Notes under the pieces: model-generated
Told to the model about the DNA's origin: nothing
Database searches by the model: none
What the model saw: the letters and a program-made list of their open reading frames with translations, nothing else
Origin: CAZDVQ01 sp964508975
Lineage (GTDB): Bacteria > Bacteroidota > Bacteroidia > Chitinophagales > Saprospiraceae
Direction: 5' to 3'
NCBI GenBank assembly: GCA_964508975.1
Contig: CAZDVQ010000041.1
Span: forward strand, 1 to 38,381
DNA: 38,381 bases
Translations under genes and position numbers: made by a program
Shown here: piece after piece, positions 1 through 9,398 of the stretch
How the letters are laid out: each line of letters opens with the position of its first letter
Numbering within the stretch: the stretch's first letter is position 1

Positions 1-85
1 ACGGGGTGGTTATAAATTCGAGAAAAATTAACGCTTAATGGCATTGAGCTAACGCATTTGTAAGCAACCCTGAAAGTCTCGGCCA

Positions 86-118
86 TAAAAAAGCCGCCTT
101 GCAATTAGCAAGGCGGCT
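86..118 (-). terminator. Rho-independent terminator of the giant secreted protein gene
   Basis: A perfect 11-bp inverted repeat (92-102 with 108-118, loop AATTA) is followed on the minus strand by a T-run (plus-strand A-run at about 86-92). It lies 25 bp past the stop codon of the 143-7093 gene and is oriented to end its transcript. Confidence 0.85.
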
Positions 119-142
119 GTAAAATCATGATTAGGAATAGCT

Positions 143-3100
143 TTAATGACGCACTATTTCGTATTGGTAGGTCTCTTCATTGACTACCATTAAAATATAG
201 TACATGCCAGCGGGTAAACTGCTTAGATCAAACGTGCCTTTTTGTGCATCCTCCATCGCTAAATTCTTAGTATCAACTACTTGACCTTTAGAGTCGACAA
301 TACTGATGTGTTGGAGTTTAGCATCTGAAGCAAGTGCTGTTACTTCCCAGTTAACTCTATCGCTAGTAGGGTTGGGGAAAACATCAAGCTGGAGCATTGA
401 TTTAGGTTCCATTGATTCGATTGGAGCGTCGTGGCTTGCATCACGGTTTGAACTACCGCAAGGGTTGACGGTGAAAGTAACTACCCTGAAACAAGTTGGG
501 TCGTTGGGTGCGGTTACAGTTACCGTATATGTGCCTACAAGTAGAGCAGGGGCTTGGGTAATGTTTACAGTAGAAGTTGTTGCAGCAATTGGTCCATTAG
601 GTCCTGACCAGTTGTAAGTAAACCCGGATAAATTGGTGACGGATAATCGAATCCTTTGAGATGTAAGCGTAAAATCAGCACAAGGAATAATGCCTACTAC
701 TGGGTCATCCATCCTTCTGGTAGTTGTATTTGCAGTTGCTGTACAACCATTGGCATCTGCAACCAAGAGGCTTACTGTAGATGAGCTAGAACTAGAAGCA
801 AAAAGGCTTGGGCTACTTGTCGAAACTGTAATGTTTTCACCATTTCCGAGCTGGTTGGTACCTCTAGTCCAGCTGTAAAAATTGAATCCAGTTGGTGCTG
901 ATAGCGTAATATTACATCCCGTGAAAACAGGTCCAGATTGTGTAATGCCACTAATTACTGGGCGTGGGTTCACAATTACTGGCACAGTGGCAGTAGCGGT
1001 ACAACCATTCCCGTATGATACCACAACAGTGTAATCGCCGCTATGACCAAGTGATAGTGAGCTAATGTTTAACGTTGAAACACTAGTACTACCAGTAATG
1101 GCAGCTGTAGCAGTGGTTGTCCACGCATAAGTTGCACCTGCTGGAATTTGTGGCATGTAGTTAGGCGTAATTACGAGTGAGCCTTTTTCGCAGTCTACTA
1201 ATGGTCCACACAGCACAATGTTCAAAGGTTGGCAAGCACAGCCATTCAGGATGCTGAATGTTTGGGTAGCCGTACATCCAATATCATCAGTCACCGTGAG
1301 GGTATAGCTACCAGGGCTGAGTTGATCGAATATCTCATTGCTGATCACACCTGTTAAGCTTTGGCTTGAAGGTCCATTCAGGCTCAAGTTGTAGCTTGGT
1401 ATACCTCCAGAGATGGCGATGTTTACCTGGCCGTCATTGCCTGCACAGGTAGTATTATTTAATGTTGAACCTAGTCCAATTTGGCTGTTTACAAATAAAA
1501 CTAAATCGTCAGATGCAGTACATCCATTGGCATCGGTAACAGTTACGCCGTAAATACCACTATTTACCGTTGTTGCATTTTGGATGTTGATGCTGGAGGT
1601 AGTACTTCCATCACTCCATAAGTATGTGGCACCAATGGCATTCGTAGCAACACTCAAGTCGGTATTAGCTCCTGAACATATCGACGTACCTGCTGAAGAA
1701 GCAACGGTAACGGTAGGGTTGACACAACAGAAAATAGAAGTGATGTCAACGGTGTCAGTGTAGGTACAACCAAGGCTATCTACCAAGGTAAATATCCAGG
1801 TGCCAGCCTCGTCAATGACTACAGGCGCCAACGGAGCTGTTCCTGAATTGGTAATGCCTGCTGGGGATATCCAAGTAGCCGATGCTGTTGCTGCTGGGAA
1901 ATTTAAGGTAGTAGATTCACCTTGACAAAATGCTGTGTTACCCGTCATTTCCAATGGGCTCACCACCACGAACGACACGTTGTCCAGGTGCGGTCCAGAT
2001 TGCGAGTTGGTGTTGTCGTCGAAGAACAAACGGTAAGTTTGTCCAGGTGTAATGGTCGCCGTGTACACGTTGGTCGTCCAAGACGTGCCGTTCATGCTGT
2101 ACACGCCGTTGTTGTTGGGGTTCAAGGTTAGGGCGGTATTGGTCGACAAGTCAATCAACCGTACATTGTAGTTAAGCGTCAAGTTTCCACGGTTCCAAGC
2201 TTGGAACTGCAACCTACCGATGTTTGACTGCACGTTGGCAGGCACGGTAAAGTCTTGGTAAACACCGAAGTCAGCTTCAAGGTGGTTGTTGCCAGCGGCA
2301 CTCGGGGCACCAAATCCACCGCTACCTGACCAAACTTCAGACGAAGGTACAATGATGCCATTGATGTTCAACTGGATCCAGTTAGGCAACTGGCTAGCAG
2401 TATTTACGGCGTTCGCACCTAGTGTAGAGGTCCCAGTGTTCTCGAAATCGCCATTCAATATCAAGTTCTGCGTGAACGCACAACCTGGCAAGCAGTTTTG
2501 GCTTTGTGAGATTTGGAAAGTATCGCTGTCAACGCAGTTCCCGTTGCTGAGGGTAACGACCCAAGTACCAAACTGGCTAATGGCTATCGCCGGGATGTCA
2601 AGATCACCTGCAGTAGAGAAAACGTTTCCAGCAGGGTTAATCCAAGCAATAGTTTCTCCTGGCGCAAGTGCAACGGAAGCAAATACGGCGTCGCCTTCAC
2701 AGTACTCACCACCTAGGTTCTCGAGCGAGATTACAGGCTGTGGCGTTACGTTCAGTGTGTAACTGGCCGAGGCAGTACAACCATACAAGTCGGTAACGGT
2801 CACGCTGTAGGTGGCCGTAGCCTCTAGGTTCTCAAGCAGGATGCTAACGGTTGTAGCAGCGTTGCTCCAGAGGTAGCTGGCACCGTTGGCGTTGGTGATG
2901 GCGCTGAGGGTAGCGTTCGTGCCAGCACATACGGTATTCGGACTAGTAGAAGATATGCTCAAGCTAGGTGCGGTACAACAAGTACCGGTCAACTCGAGGG
3001 TGTCAGCGTATACACAGCCAAGGGTATCGGTCAACTGGAAGAACCAGGTACCGGCAGCGTTGGCCTGGATAGGGCTCAAGGGCGCAGTTGCTGAACCACT

Positions 3101-6100
3101 GATACCGTTAGGTCCTTGCCAAGTAGCCGAGGCTGTAGAGGCCGGGAAGTTAAGTACCGTTGCAGCACCGTAGCAGAACTGGGTATTACCCGTCATTTCT
3201 AATGGGCTCACCACCACGAACGACACGTTGTCAAGGTGCGGTCCAGATTGCGAGTTGGTGTTGTCGTCGAAGAACAAACGGTAAGTTTGTCCAGGTGTAA
3301 TGGTCGCCGTGTACACGTTGGTCGTCCAAGACGTGCCGTTCATGCTGTACACGCCGTTGTTGTTGGGGTTCAAGGTTAGGGCGGTATTGGTCGACAAGTC
3401 AATCAACCGTACATTGTAGTTAAGCGTCAAGTTTCCACGGTTCCAAGCTTGGAACTGCAACCTACCGATGTTTGACTGCACGTTGGCAGGCACGGTAAAG
3501 TCTTGGTAAACACCGAAGTCAGCTTCAAGGTGGTTGTTGCCAGCGGCACTCGGGGCACCAAATCCACCGCTACCTGACCAAACTTCAGACGAAGGTACAA
3601 TGATGCCATTGATGTTCAACTGGATCCAGTTAGGCAACTGGCTAGCAGTATTTACGGCGTTCGCACCTAGTGTAGAGGTCCCAGTGTTCTCGAAATCGCC
3701 ATTCAATATCAAGTTCTGCGTGAACGCACAACCTGGCAAGCAGTTTTGGCTTTGTGAGATTTGGAAAGTATCGCTGTCAACGCAGTTCCCGTTGCTGAGG
3801 GTAACGACCCAAGTACCAAACTGGCTAATGGCTATCGCCGGGATGTCAAGATCACCTGCAGTAGAGAAAACGTTTCCAGCAGGGTTAATCCAAGCAATAG
3901 TTTCTCCTGGCGCAAGTGCAACGGAAGCAAATACGGCGTCGCCTTCACAGTACTCACCACCTAGGTTCTCGAGCGAGATTACAGGCTGTGGCGTTACGTT
4001 CAGTGTGTAACTGGCCGAGGCAGTACAACCATACAAGTCGGTAACGGTCACGCTGTAGGTGGCCGTAGCCTCTAGGTTCTCAAGCAGGATGCTAACGGTT
4101 GTAGCAGCGTTGCTCCAGAGGTAGCTGGCACCGTTGGCGTTGGTCATCACACTAAGTGTAGTGCTTGAACCAGCACAGACGTTGCCCGGTGATGTCGAAT
4201 TGATGCTCAACATTGGGCCGACACAACATACAGCGGTCATTTCTACCGTATCTGTATATACACAGCCCAAGGTATCAGTTAATTCAAAAATCCATGTACC
4301 AGGAAGTGATGTTTGTACACCCATGAACAAGAAAGGGCCACTGGCTGAACCAATATCGCCACTTGGGTTAACCCATGTAGCAGATGCTGTTCCCGCAGGG
4401 AAAGATAAATCAGCAAGCACGCCATGGCAGAACTGTGTGTTGCCTACCATTTCCAATGGACTAGATACCACAAATGAAACATTGTCGATGTGTGGTCCAG
4501 ACATGGAGTTGGTATTATCGTCGAAGAACAAACGGTAGCTTTGGCCTGGTATAATCGTTGCCGTGTACACGTTGGTTGTCCAAGATGTGCTGTTCATGTT
4601 GTACACGCCGTTATTGTTGGGGTTCAGTGTAACCGCGGTGTTGGTCGACAAGTCGATCAACTGTACGTTATAGTTAAGTGTCAAGTTACCACGGTTCCAA
4701 GCTTGGAATTCCAGTCTGCCGAGGTTTGACTGTACGTTGGCAGGCACCGTAAAGTCTTGGTAAACACCAAAGTCAGCCTCGAGGTGGTTACCTGTTGCAG
4801 CTGGGGTAGTTCCAAATCCTCCGTTGCCGTTCCATACCTCAGATGTAGTGATTACATTGCCAGCACTGTTTAGCTGGGTCCAGTTAGGGAGTTGGCTAGC
4901 AGTTTCATAATCGTTGGCCGAGATAACCGTAGTGCCCGTATTCTCGAAATCGCCATTCAATATCAAGTTTTGGCTGAACGCACAACTTGCAGGTCCACAT
5001 GAGCCTTCAACAATGCTAAAAGTTGTTGAATCTAGACAATTGTTCAAGTTCGCATAGTAAATCGTCCATTCTCCTACCATATCGCTGGTAACTGGAAGGT
5101 TACTGATGGAAGCATTAGTTGATACGGCAATACCGGTAGGGCTAGTCCATTGGAAAAACATACCAGTAGTATCGGTGCCTAATTCTAGGCTCAACAAGTC
5201 TCCTACACAAACGCCTTCTGTCGGTAAATTGGCTACAACGGGTTCTGTCATGCCACATGCGGGATCAAGACAGTCTGTTAAACCATTAAAGTCGTTGTCG
5301 ATGCCATCTCCGCAAATCTCGATACAGCTAGTATCTTGTACTACGCTAAATGCGATGGTATCATTACAGCCGTTAATACCTTGGCGAACCAACATCCAAG
5401 TGCCGAATTGGTCGGCTTGTACTGATGCTACATTGAGTTCTGTTGTGCTTGACACCGTTTGCCCGTTGGGTGCAATCCAAAGCGGGCTACTCGTCGAGTC
5501 AAACGCAATGGCCGCACTCAATGGCTGGTTCAAGCAGTAAGATGGATTCAATAGTTCAATGGTAAGGGAATCTAATCCACAGACAGCATCTGCACAGTCA
5601 ATTAATCCATTTCCGTCGTTGTCAATGCCATCACCGCAAATTTCTACACAACCGAGTGATACGGTGGTCAAAGTATCGTAGTAGGTACATTGGTTATTGG
5701 TATTGAAGGTAAAGTACCAATCACCAAATTCTGTAAAGGCAAGGGGGCTAGAGGGGTCACTTGAAGAGCCAGAAGCACCGTTTGGTCCAGTCCAGCTAGC
5801 TGTTGCTAAGCCACTTGGGAAATCAAGCCAAGCGGTGTCTCCTGGGCAGAAAGATGCATCTCCCAACATACTGTAGTTGGAGCTGATACTCAGGCTTACA
5901 TTGTCAATGTGAGGGCCAGTGGCAGTTGCATCACTATCCACAAAATATAATATATATTCGTGTCCTGGTTCAAGGTTTACTGTGTAAGTATTGGTTGTCC
6001 AGGAAGTACTGTTTGAATTGTACTGTACAGGGCCAAATATAATGGTGTCAGAGAATGTAATGTCTTGTATGGCCACCATTGCATTTGGACTTGCATTCAA

Positions 6101-7093
6101 TCGGTTCCAAGCATCAAAGCTCAATACTGCTGAATTACTTGCAATGTTATTCGGTACGTTTATAAATTGATAAACCGTGTAATCTGCTTCAAGGTGGTTG
6201 CCATCTGAGTTGGCAGGTGCGCCGAAACCACCCGTACCATTCCAGATTTCGCCTTGAGGGGCGTTATTGCTGTTAGCGTCCAAGTGTGTCCATCCTATCC
6301 ATTCAGTAGGCGTTGGAAAAATGAGAGATCCTGTTGGTACATTATATGCTTCAAATGTACCATTCACAACCAAATTCTGGTTAGTACCACAACAGCCTTC
6401 GTCGGTTACACCGTCTTGATCGTTGTCAACATTGTCGCCACACACTTCAACACAAACGTTTACATCAATTTCAATCGAGTAAAAATTGGTCATGCCCATC
6501 GGGTCGGTTGCTGCAAGTATGTATGAACCTTCTTGCGCAATAGAACTAATGAACACAATACCTGAAGTGTCAATCGGTACACCTGATGGGTCAAGCCATT
6601 CATACGTAAATCCTGTATTGTCACCTTGGGCTGTAAAGTCGAGGTCAAGGGTTTGGCCTGTACAGATAGTCGATAAGTTTGCGCTAAGGTCGTGCGGTAC
6701 GCTCGATGTGCAGCCATCGCTTATACTGAATGTCAAAAATTCCGTGCACAAGTTCATGTCAGTGATAAAAACTGACCAAGTACCGAATTCGCCAGCCGAA
6801 ATAGTATATCCGGTTAAATCTGGTGATGAAGTTGTGCTCACCAGCGTACCTGCAGGGTTATACCATCCATATGCAAATACATTATTCAGGTTTCCGCTAA
6901 TAGTTACATTGAGCAGGTCATTTGCACACAAGGTAGTTGGTGCCGACTCGATGTTTGGGCTAAAATTACAAGCATTCGGGCTTGCCCCTACTTGTTGAGT
7001 GGCTTTCTGCCAATGGGGCATGTCGGGTTCAGCCCGATGCCCCACGCCCGATAGCAACAACACTATCAAGCTCTGAACAAATAAATGAATCAT
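143..7093 (-). CDS. Giant modular secreted protein with T9SS type A sorting domain
   Basis: This 2316-residue protein starts with a signal peptide (hydrophobic stretch after MIHLF, about residues 1-21). It ends in a type IX secretion C-terminal domain (about 2235-2316) with the hallmark FPNPTSD and a final GMYYI..E segment. Between them are Ig/PKD-like cysteine-containing units (motifs such as YLWSNAATT and SVTVTDxxGCTA), several NGDFEN-type lectin/MAM-like modules with the signature SGPHxDNVS, three aspartate-rich CGDxxDNDxDGxxD segments that look calcium-binding, and one SprB-like repeat near residues 1880-1945. It is probably exported through the Sec system and the T9SS and anchored or released at the cell surface. 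Residues 984-1303 and 1400-1719 are almost identical copies 416 residues apart. Transcription runs away from the nitrilase gene, and a terminator follows. Function could be adhesion or binding; no catalytic domain was recognised. Confidence 0.9.
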   Translation of the reverse strand: MIHLFVQSLIVLLLSGVGHRAEPDMPHWQKATQQVGASPNACNFSPNIESAPTTLCANDLLNVTISGNLNNVFAYGWYNPAGTLVSTTSSPDLTGYTISAGEFGTWSVFITDMNLCTEFLTFSISDGCTSSVPHDLSANLSTICTGQTLDLDFTAQGDNTGFTYEWLDPSGVPIDTSGIVFISSIAQEGSYILAATDPMGMTNFYSIEIDVNVCVEVCGDNVDNDQDGVTDEGCCGTNQNLVVNGTFEAYNVPTGSLIFPTPTEWIGWTHLDANSNNAPQGEIWNGTGGFGAPANSDGNHLEADYTVYQFINVPNNIASNSAVLSFDAWNRLNASPNAMVAIQDITFSDTIIFGPVQYNSNSTSWTTNTYTVNLEPGHEYILYFVDSDATATGPHIDNVSLSISSNYSMLGDASFCPGDTAWLDFPSGLATASWTGPNGASGSSSDPSSPLAFTEFGDWYFTFNTNNQCTYYDTLTTVSLGCVEICGDGIDNDGNGLIDCADAVCGLDSLTIELLNPSYCLNQPLSAAIAFDSTSSPLWIAPNGQTVSSTTELNVASVQADQFGTWMLVRQGINGCNDTIAFSVVQDTSCIEICGDGIDNDFNGLTDCLDPACGMTEPVVANLPTEGVCVGDLLSLELGTDTTGMFFQWTSPTGIAVSTNASISNLPVTSDMVGEWTIYYANLNNCLDSTTFSIVEGSCGPASCAFSQNLILNGDFENTGTTVISANDYETASQLPNWTQLNSAGNVITTSEVWNGNGGFGTTPAATGNHLEADFGVYQDFTVPANVQSNLGRLEFQAWNRGNLTLNYNVQLIDLSTNTAVTLNPNNNGVYNMNSTSWTTNVYTATIIPGQSYRLFFDDNTNSMSGPHIDNVSFVVSSPLEMVGNTQFCHGVLADLSFPAGTASATWVNPSGDIGSASGPFLFMGVQTSLPGTWIFELTDTLGCVYTDTVEMTAVCCVGPMLSINSTSPGNVCAGSSTTLSVMTNANGASYLWSNAATTVSILLENLEATATYSVTVTDLYGCTASASYTLNVTPQPVISLENLGGEYCEGDAVFASVALAPGETIAWINPAGNVFSTAGDLDIPAIAISQFGTWVVTLSNGNCVDSDTFQISQSQNCLPGCAFTQNLILNGDFENTGTSTLGANAVNTASQLPNWIQLNINGIIVPSSEVWSGSGGFGAPSAAGNNHLEADFGVYQDFTVPANVQSNIGRLQFQAWNRGNLTLNYNVRLIDLSTNTALTLNPNNNGVYSMNGTSWTTNVYTATITPGQTYRLFFDDNTNSQSGPHLDNVSFVVVSPLEMTGNTQFCYGAATVLNFPASTASATWQGPNGISGSATAPLSPIQANAAGTWFFQLTDTLGCVYADTLELTGTCCTAPSLSISSTSPNTVCAGTNATLSAITNANGASYLWSNAATTVSILLENLEATATYSVTVTDLYGCTASASYTLNVTPQPVISLENLGGEYCEGDAVFASVALAPGETIAWINPAGNVFSTAGDLDIPAIAISQFGTWVVTLSNGNCVDSDTFQISQSQNCLPGCAFTQNLILNGDFENTGTSTLGANAVNTASQLPNWIQLNINGIIVPSSEVWSGSGGFGAPSAAGNNHLEADFGVYQDFTVPANVQSNIGRLQFQAWNRGNLTLNYNVRLIDLSTNTALTLNPNNNGVYSMNGTSWTTNVYTATITPGQTYRLFFDDNTNSQSGPHLDNVSFVVVSPLEMTGNTAFCQGESTTLNFPAATASATWISPAGITNSGTAPLAPVVIDEAGTWIFTLVDSLGCTYTDTVDITSIFCCVNPTVTVASSAGTSICSGANTDLSVATNAIGATYLWSDGSTTSSINIQNATTVNSGIYGVTVTDANGCTASDDLVLFVNSQIGLGSTLNNTTCAGNDGQVNIAISGGIPSYNLSLNGPSSQSLTGVISNEIFDQLSPGSYTLTVTDDIGCTATQTFSILNGCACQPLNIVLCGPLVDCEKGSLVITPNYMPQIPAGATYAWTTTATAAITGSTSVSTLNISSLSLGHSGDYTVVVSYGNGCTATATVPVIVNPRPVISGITQSGPVFTGCNITLSAPTGFNFYSWTRGTNQLGNGENITVSTSSPSLFASSSSSSTVSLLVADANGCTATANTTTRRMDDPVVGIIPCADFTLTSQRIRLSVTNLSGFTYNWSGPNGPIAATTSTVNITQAPALLVGTYTVTVTAPNDPTCFRVVTFTVNPCGSSNRDASHDAPIESMEPKSMLQLDVFPNPTSDRVNWEVTALASDAKLQHISIVDSKGQVVDTKNLAMEDAQKGTFDLSSLPAGMYYILMVVNEETYQYEIVRH
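1937..2896 (-). repeat. Intragenic tandem duplication, copy B (1248-bp period)
   Basis: This about 960-bp block is nearly identical, base for base, to 3185-4144. The offset is exactly 1248 bp (416 codons), so the frame is kept. Only a few mismatches are seen, near the block edge (for example at 1951 and in the GTCCAGG/GTCAAGG difference). The 288 bp between the copies is diverged. Confidence 0.9.
3185..4144 (-). repeat. Intragenic tandem duplication, copy A (1248-bp period)
   Basis: Partner of 1937-2896. It encodes one lectin/MAM-like NGDFEN module plus the preceding Ig-like module of the giant secreted protein. A third, clearly older copy of the NGDFEN module lies at about 4440-5000. The module family has therefore expanded more than once, with the last event recent or homogenised by gene conversion. 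Confidence 0.9.
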
Positions 7094-7123
7094 GGTAAAT
7101 AATTTTTGGAGTGATTACTTGGG

Positions 7124-7131
7124 CAAAGCTA
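7124..7131 (-). promoter_or_regulatory. Bacteroidota -7 box upstream of the giant secreted protein gene
   Basis: On the minus strand the sequence reads TAGCTTTG, a perfect TAnnTTTG box, 31 bp upstream of the ATG at 7093. No good TTTG -33 box is seen at the usual distance. The box sits between the arms GGGCA (7121-7125) and TGCCC (7132-7136). A second inverted repeat, GCCCATA/TATGGGC (7133-7139 with 7150-7156), shares the same GCCC, so the two hairpins exclude each other. Confidence 0.45.
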
Positions 7132-7156
7132 TGCCCATACGCAGCGGCCTATGGGC

Positions 7157-7430
7157 TCGGTTTTGTGTAATGGCCGATTTTCCACATGAAAACCTGTTGT
7201 GACTTTGTCTGGGTTCTTACACACATTGCTGATTGCTGCAATGGGTTTTGTTCTGATTTTTTGTGTACTAAGTTGTCTCTTCATAACCGGGGGATATTTT
7301 TAATGATACCCCAAAACTATGGCCTTCAGAAACTACAATGTCAAAGTCCTCAGCAATGGACAAATTCGTTTAGGAACAGCGCTAAATCATCCTTAAATCA
7401 TCCTATTTTAGCGGCTCAATTCTACTTTTC
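7157..7430. other. Divergent intergenic region without a supported gene
   Basis: This lies between the giant protein gene and the divergently read nitrilase gene. It holds only short open frames. One of 25 codons (7319-7396, starting MAFRNYNVK) reads protein-like but has no support. A short direct repeat, TAAATCATCCT, occurs twice just before the nitrilase start. No clear promoter for the nitrilase gene was found. Confidence 0.4.
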
Positions 7431-8291
7431 ATGACCATAGCCATCGCTACAGCGCAATATCCTATAACGTATTTTCAAAGCCTGGAGGCCTGGCAAGCGC
7501 ATTGCCTTCAATGGCTCAACGATGCTCAAGGAGCCGAGCTTGTTTTGTTCCCAGAATATGGTTCCATGGAGCTTGCTAGCTTACTGCCAGCGCAGGTACA
7601 AGCCGACCTCTCAGCACAAATTACTCAGATGCAGGCCTTTCTGCCTGCTTTCCTCGAAACCTTTAGCCATTTGGCTCAATCCCATGCCTGTATCATCGTG
7701 GCACCCAGTTTCCCGGTACAAGACAACAACATATTTGTCAACCGTACTTTTGTATTCGGCCCTCAAGGCCCTATGGGCTTCCAAGATAAATATTTCATGA
7801 CCCGTTTCGAGGCCGAGACCTGGGGTATTTCACGGGGCAAGCCCGAGACCGTTGTTTTTGATGCTCCCTGGGGTAAGTTTGGTATTCAAACCTGTTATGA
7901 TATCGAATTTCCCATCGGTGCTTATGAACTCTGCCAAAAAGGCGCTAGCGTAATTCTCGTGCCTAGTTGTACCGAAACTATTCGAGGTGCTACCCGTGTC
8001 CACGTAGGCGCCCGCGCCCGTGCGCTCGAAAATCAATGCTGGGTTGTCGTCTCGCAAACAGTTGGCGATGCACCTTGGTCGCCTGCCGTGGATATAAACT
8101 ACGGCTATGCTGCGGTATATGGCACTCCAGATGAAGGCTTCCCAGAGCAGGGTATTTTAGCTATTCACGAAGCTCAAGCAACCGGGTATCTACACGCGCA
8201 GCTCGACCTGGATCTCGTGCAGCAGGTTCGCCAGTCAGGCCAGGTTTTCAACTTTAAAGATCAAGCTCTTACACAATACAAACGTACGTAA
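7431..8291 (+). CDS. Carbon-nitrogen hydrolase (nitrilase superfamily)
   Basis: The 286-residue protein is a complete nitrilase-superfamily amidohydrolase, cytoplasmic and without a signal peptide. The catalytic triad is visible: Glu42 in LFPEYG, Lys120 in FQDKYF and Cys155 in GIQTCYDIEFP. Such enzymes hydrolyse amides, nitriles or carbamoyl groups through a cysteine thioester; the substrate cannot be deduced. The length fits single-domain members of the family. It stands alone: the gene upstream is divergent and the next gene converges on it. The ATG at 7431 starts directly at the conserved first strand (IAIATAQYP), so this start is well supported. Confidence 0.92.
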   Translation: MTIAIATAQYPITYFQSLEAWQAHCLQWLNDAQGAELVLFPEYGSMELASLLPAQVQADLSAQITQMQAFLPAFLETFSHLAQSHACIIVAPSFPVQDNNIFVNRTFVFGPQGPMGFQDKYFMTRFEAETWGISRGKPETVVFDAPWGKFGIQTCYDIEFPIGAYELCQKGASVILVPSCTETIRGATRVHVGARARALENQCWVVVSQTVGDAPWSPAVDINYGYAAVYGTPDEGFPEQGILAIHEAQATGYLHAQLDLDLVQQVRQSGQVFNFKDQALTQYKRT

Positions 8292-8317
8292 AGCTGCTTT
8301 AGGCGTTTATTCAGGCT

Positions 8318-8482
8318 TAGAGTATGTTTGGACTTTAGTTTCCGGCGAAAAACAGCTCTTTTCCGATGATTTTTGCTTTAAAAAATAGTTACGTAGCCCC
8401 GCTATGCGCCCATTTTTTAAAGCAACCTCATCAAAAAATAGCTCGTTTTTCGCTCGAAACCCAAAATCCAAACATACTCTTA
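8318..8482. repeat. MITE-like imperfect inverted repeat, about 165 bp
   Basis: The left arm (about 8318-8388) and right arm (about 8406-8482) are imperfect reverse complements over about 70-75 bp. Shared words read in the same direction include GAGTATGTTTGGA, GCGAAAAAC, GATGA and TTGCTTTAAAAAAT. The short centre is itself partly palindromic (CGTAGC and GCTATGCG). No coding frame is supported. A diverged half copy is seen near 24404-24490. This looks like a non-autonomous mobile or stem-loop repeat. Confidence 0.7.
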
Positions 8483-8515
8483 AACAACGATTTGGCCTCT
8501 GCTGTAAAAATGGCA

Positions 8516-8624
8516 AAGCACCTGCGCCAGGTGCCCGGAGGGCCGCGCCAAAGGCGCGGGTGCGCAGCACCGACCGTCTAGGGAGCCCAAAGGGGACCGA
8601 CGGCGCGCAGCGCCGTGGCGCCCA
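8516..8624 (-). repeat. GC-rich multi-hairpin element, copy 1 (reverse)
   Basis: Three hairpins are visible: GCACCT/AGGTGC (8518-8534), CCGCGCC-AAA-GGCGCGG (8543-8559) and ACGGCGC-GCA-GCGCCGT (8600-8616). Read on the minus strand it begins GGGCG followed by the stem ending GCGCCGTCGG, as in the other copies, but it lacks the T-tract. It sits directly after the MITE-like repeat, between two converging genes. Confidence 0.75.
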
Positions 8625-8663
8625 TATCTATATAAAAATAAGTTTAGGCTACTTGAATTGTCA

Positions 8664-9398
8664 TTACTCTATCCAGTGCTCGGGCCTAAAGGCTTCCAAG
8701 TTGCCACGCATCCGCATCATAGAGTGTTTTTGCAACCTAGCAATAAACACAAACGATACAATGATGGCCAAGATTAATACCCCGAATGTCAGCAACCGAA
8801 GCATCTCAAAGTTAAGCTGGAATATAAAGAAGTCGTAAGCCCCATGCGTTACGGTTGCCCAGAACAAGCCTAAAAACAAAGGCCATGTTGCAATGCCGTT
8901 TTCGGTTTTTGCCTTGCCAGCAAAGTATCCCATTATTACCGCGAACGCGGCGTGGGCAGGTACTGCCGTGAATGCCCGCAATATGGCCACGTCATAGCCA
9001 CCACCTCGGAACATCACGTACAATATGTTTTCCCAGCAGGCAAAACCCATGCTAATCATCACCGAGTACACAATGCCATCCATAGGCTCGTTAAAAGCCC
9101 GCTTCGGCATAATGTAGTAGCGGAGAAATATAAATTTCGAAAATTCTTCACTCAGGCCTACTACTATAAACGCAAAGAAAGCCGTTTTCAGGATGTCTTG
9201 CGAAACACCCGCCCCCAGCACGTCCATGCCGAACGTTTCTAGCATGATGGCCGGAATCGTGCTCAACATGCCAAAAACAAAGCAAATAAACAACAGCTTC
9301 ACGGGCTCGGGCTCGTACTTATCTTTCCTGAAAATATACAGGCTAATCAACACCCCAGGTGTAACGGCAAATAGTAGTAGGATTAAGCTATCAATCAT
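8664..9398 (-). CDS. PrsW-family intramembrane metalloprotease
   Basis: The 244-residue protein has about seven to eight hydrophobic segments, no cleavable signal, and the PrsW/CPBP-like motifs: Glu84-Glu85-x-x-Lys88 in GLSEEFSK, Glu123 in FACWEN, His149 in VPAHAAF and His185 in VTHGAYD. These residues are the expected metal-binding and catalytic positions of glutamic-type intramembrane proteases. In Firmicutes PrsW cleaves an anti-sigma factor; the target here is unknown. The start overlaps the stop of the upstream bcp gene by 8 bp (ATGATTGA), so the two are translationally coupled and probably one transcript. Confidence 0.88.
   Translation of the reverse strand: MIDSLILLLFAVTPGVLISLYIFRKDKYEPEPVKLLFICFVFGMLSTIPAIMLETFGMDVLGAGVSQDILKTAFFAFIVVGLSEEFSKFIFLRYYIMPKRAFNEPMDGIVYSVMISMGFACWENILYVMFRGGGYDVAILRAFTAVPAHAAFAVIMGYFAGKAKTENGIATWPLFLGLFWATVTHGAYDFFIFQLNFEMLRLLTFGVLILAIIVSFVFIARLQKHSMMRMRGNLEAFRPEHWIE

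Noticed and set aside
2286..4010. Identical 158-residue plus-strand open frames at 2286-2762 and 3534-4010
   Set aside because: They are antisense shadows of the duplicated block in the giant secreted protein gene; their identity only reflects the 1248-bp duplication.
7319..7396. A 25-codon frame (MAFRNYNVK...)
   Set aside because: It reads somewhat protein-like but is too short, has no promoter or ribosome site, and no homologue I can name.
7186..7434. An 82-codon frame before the nitrilase gene
   Set aside because: Composition is not protein-like, there is no ribosome site, and it overlaps the well-supported nitrilase start.
8404..8838. A 144-codon plus-strand frame
   Set aside because: It runs across the MITE-like repeat and GC-rich element copy 1 and then antisense to the PrsW-type gene, so it is not a gene.
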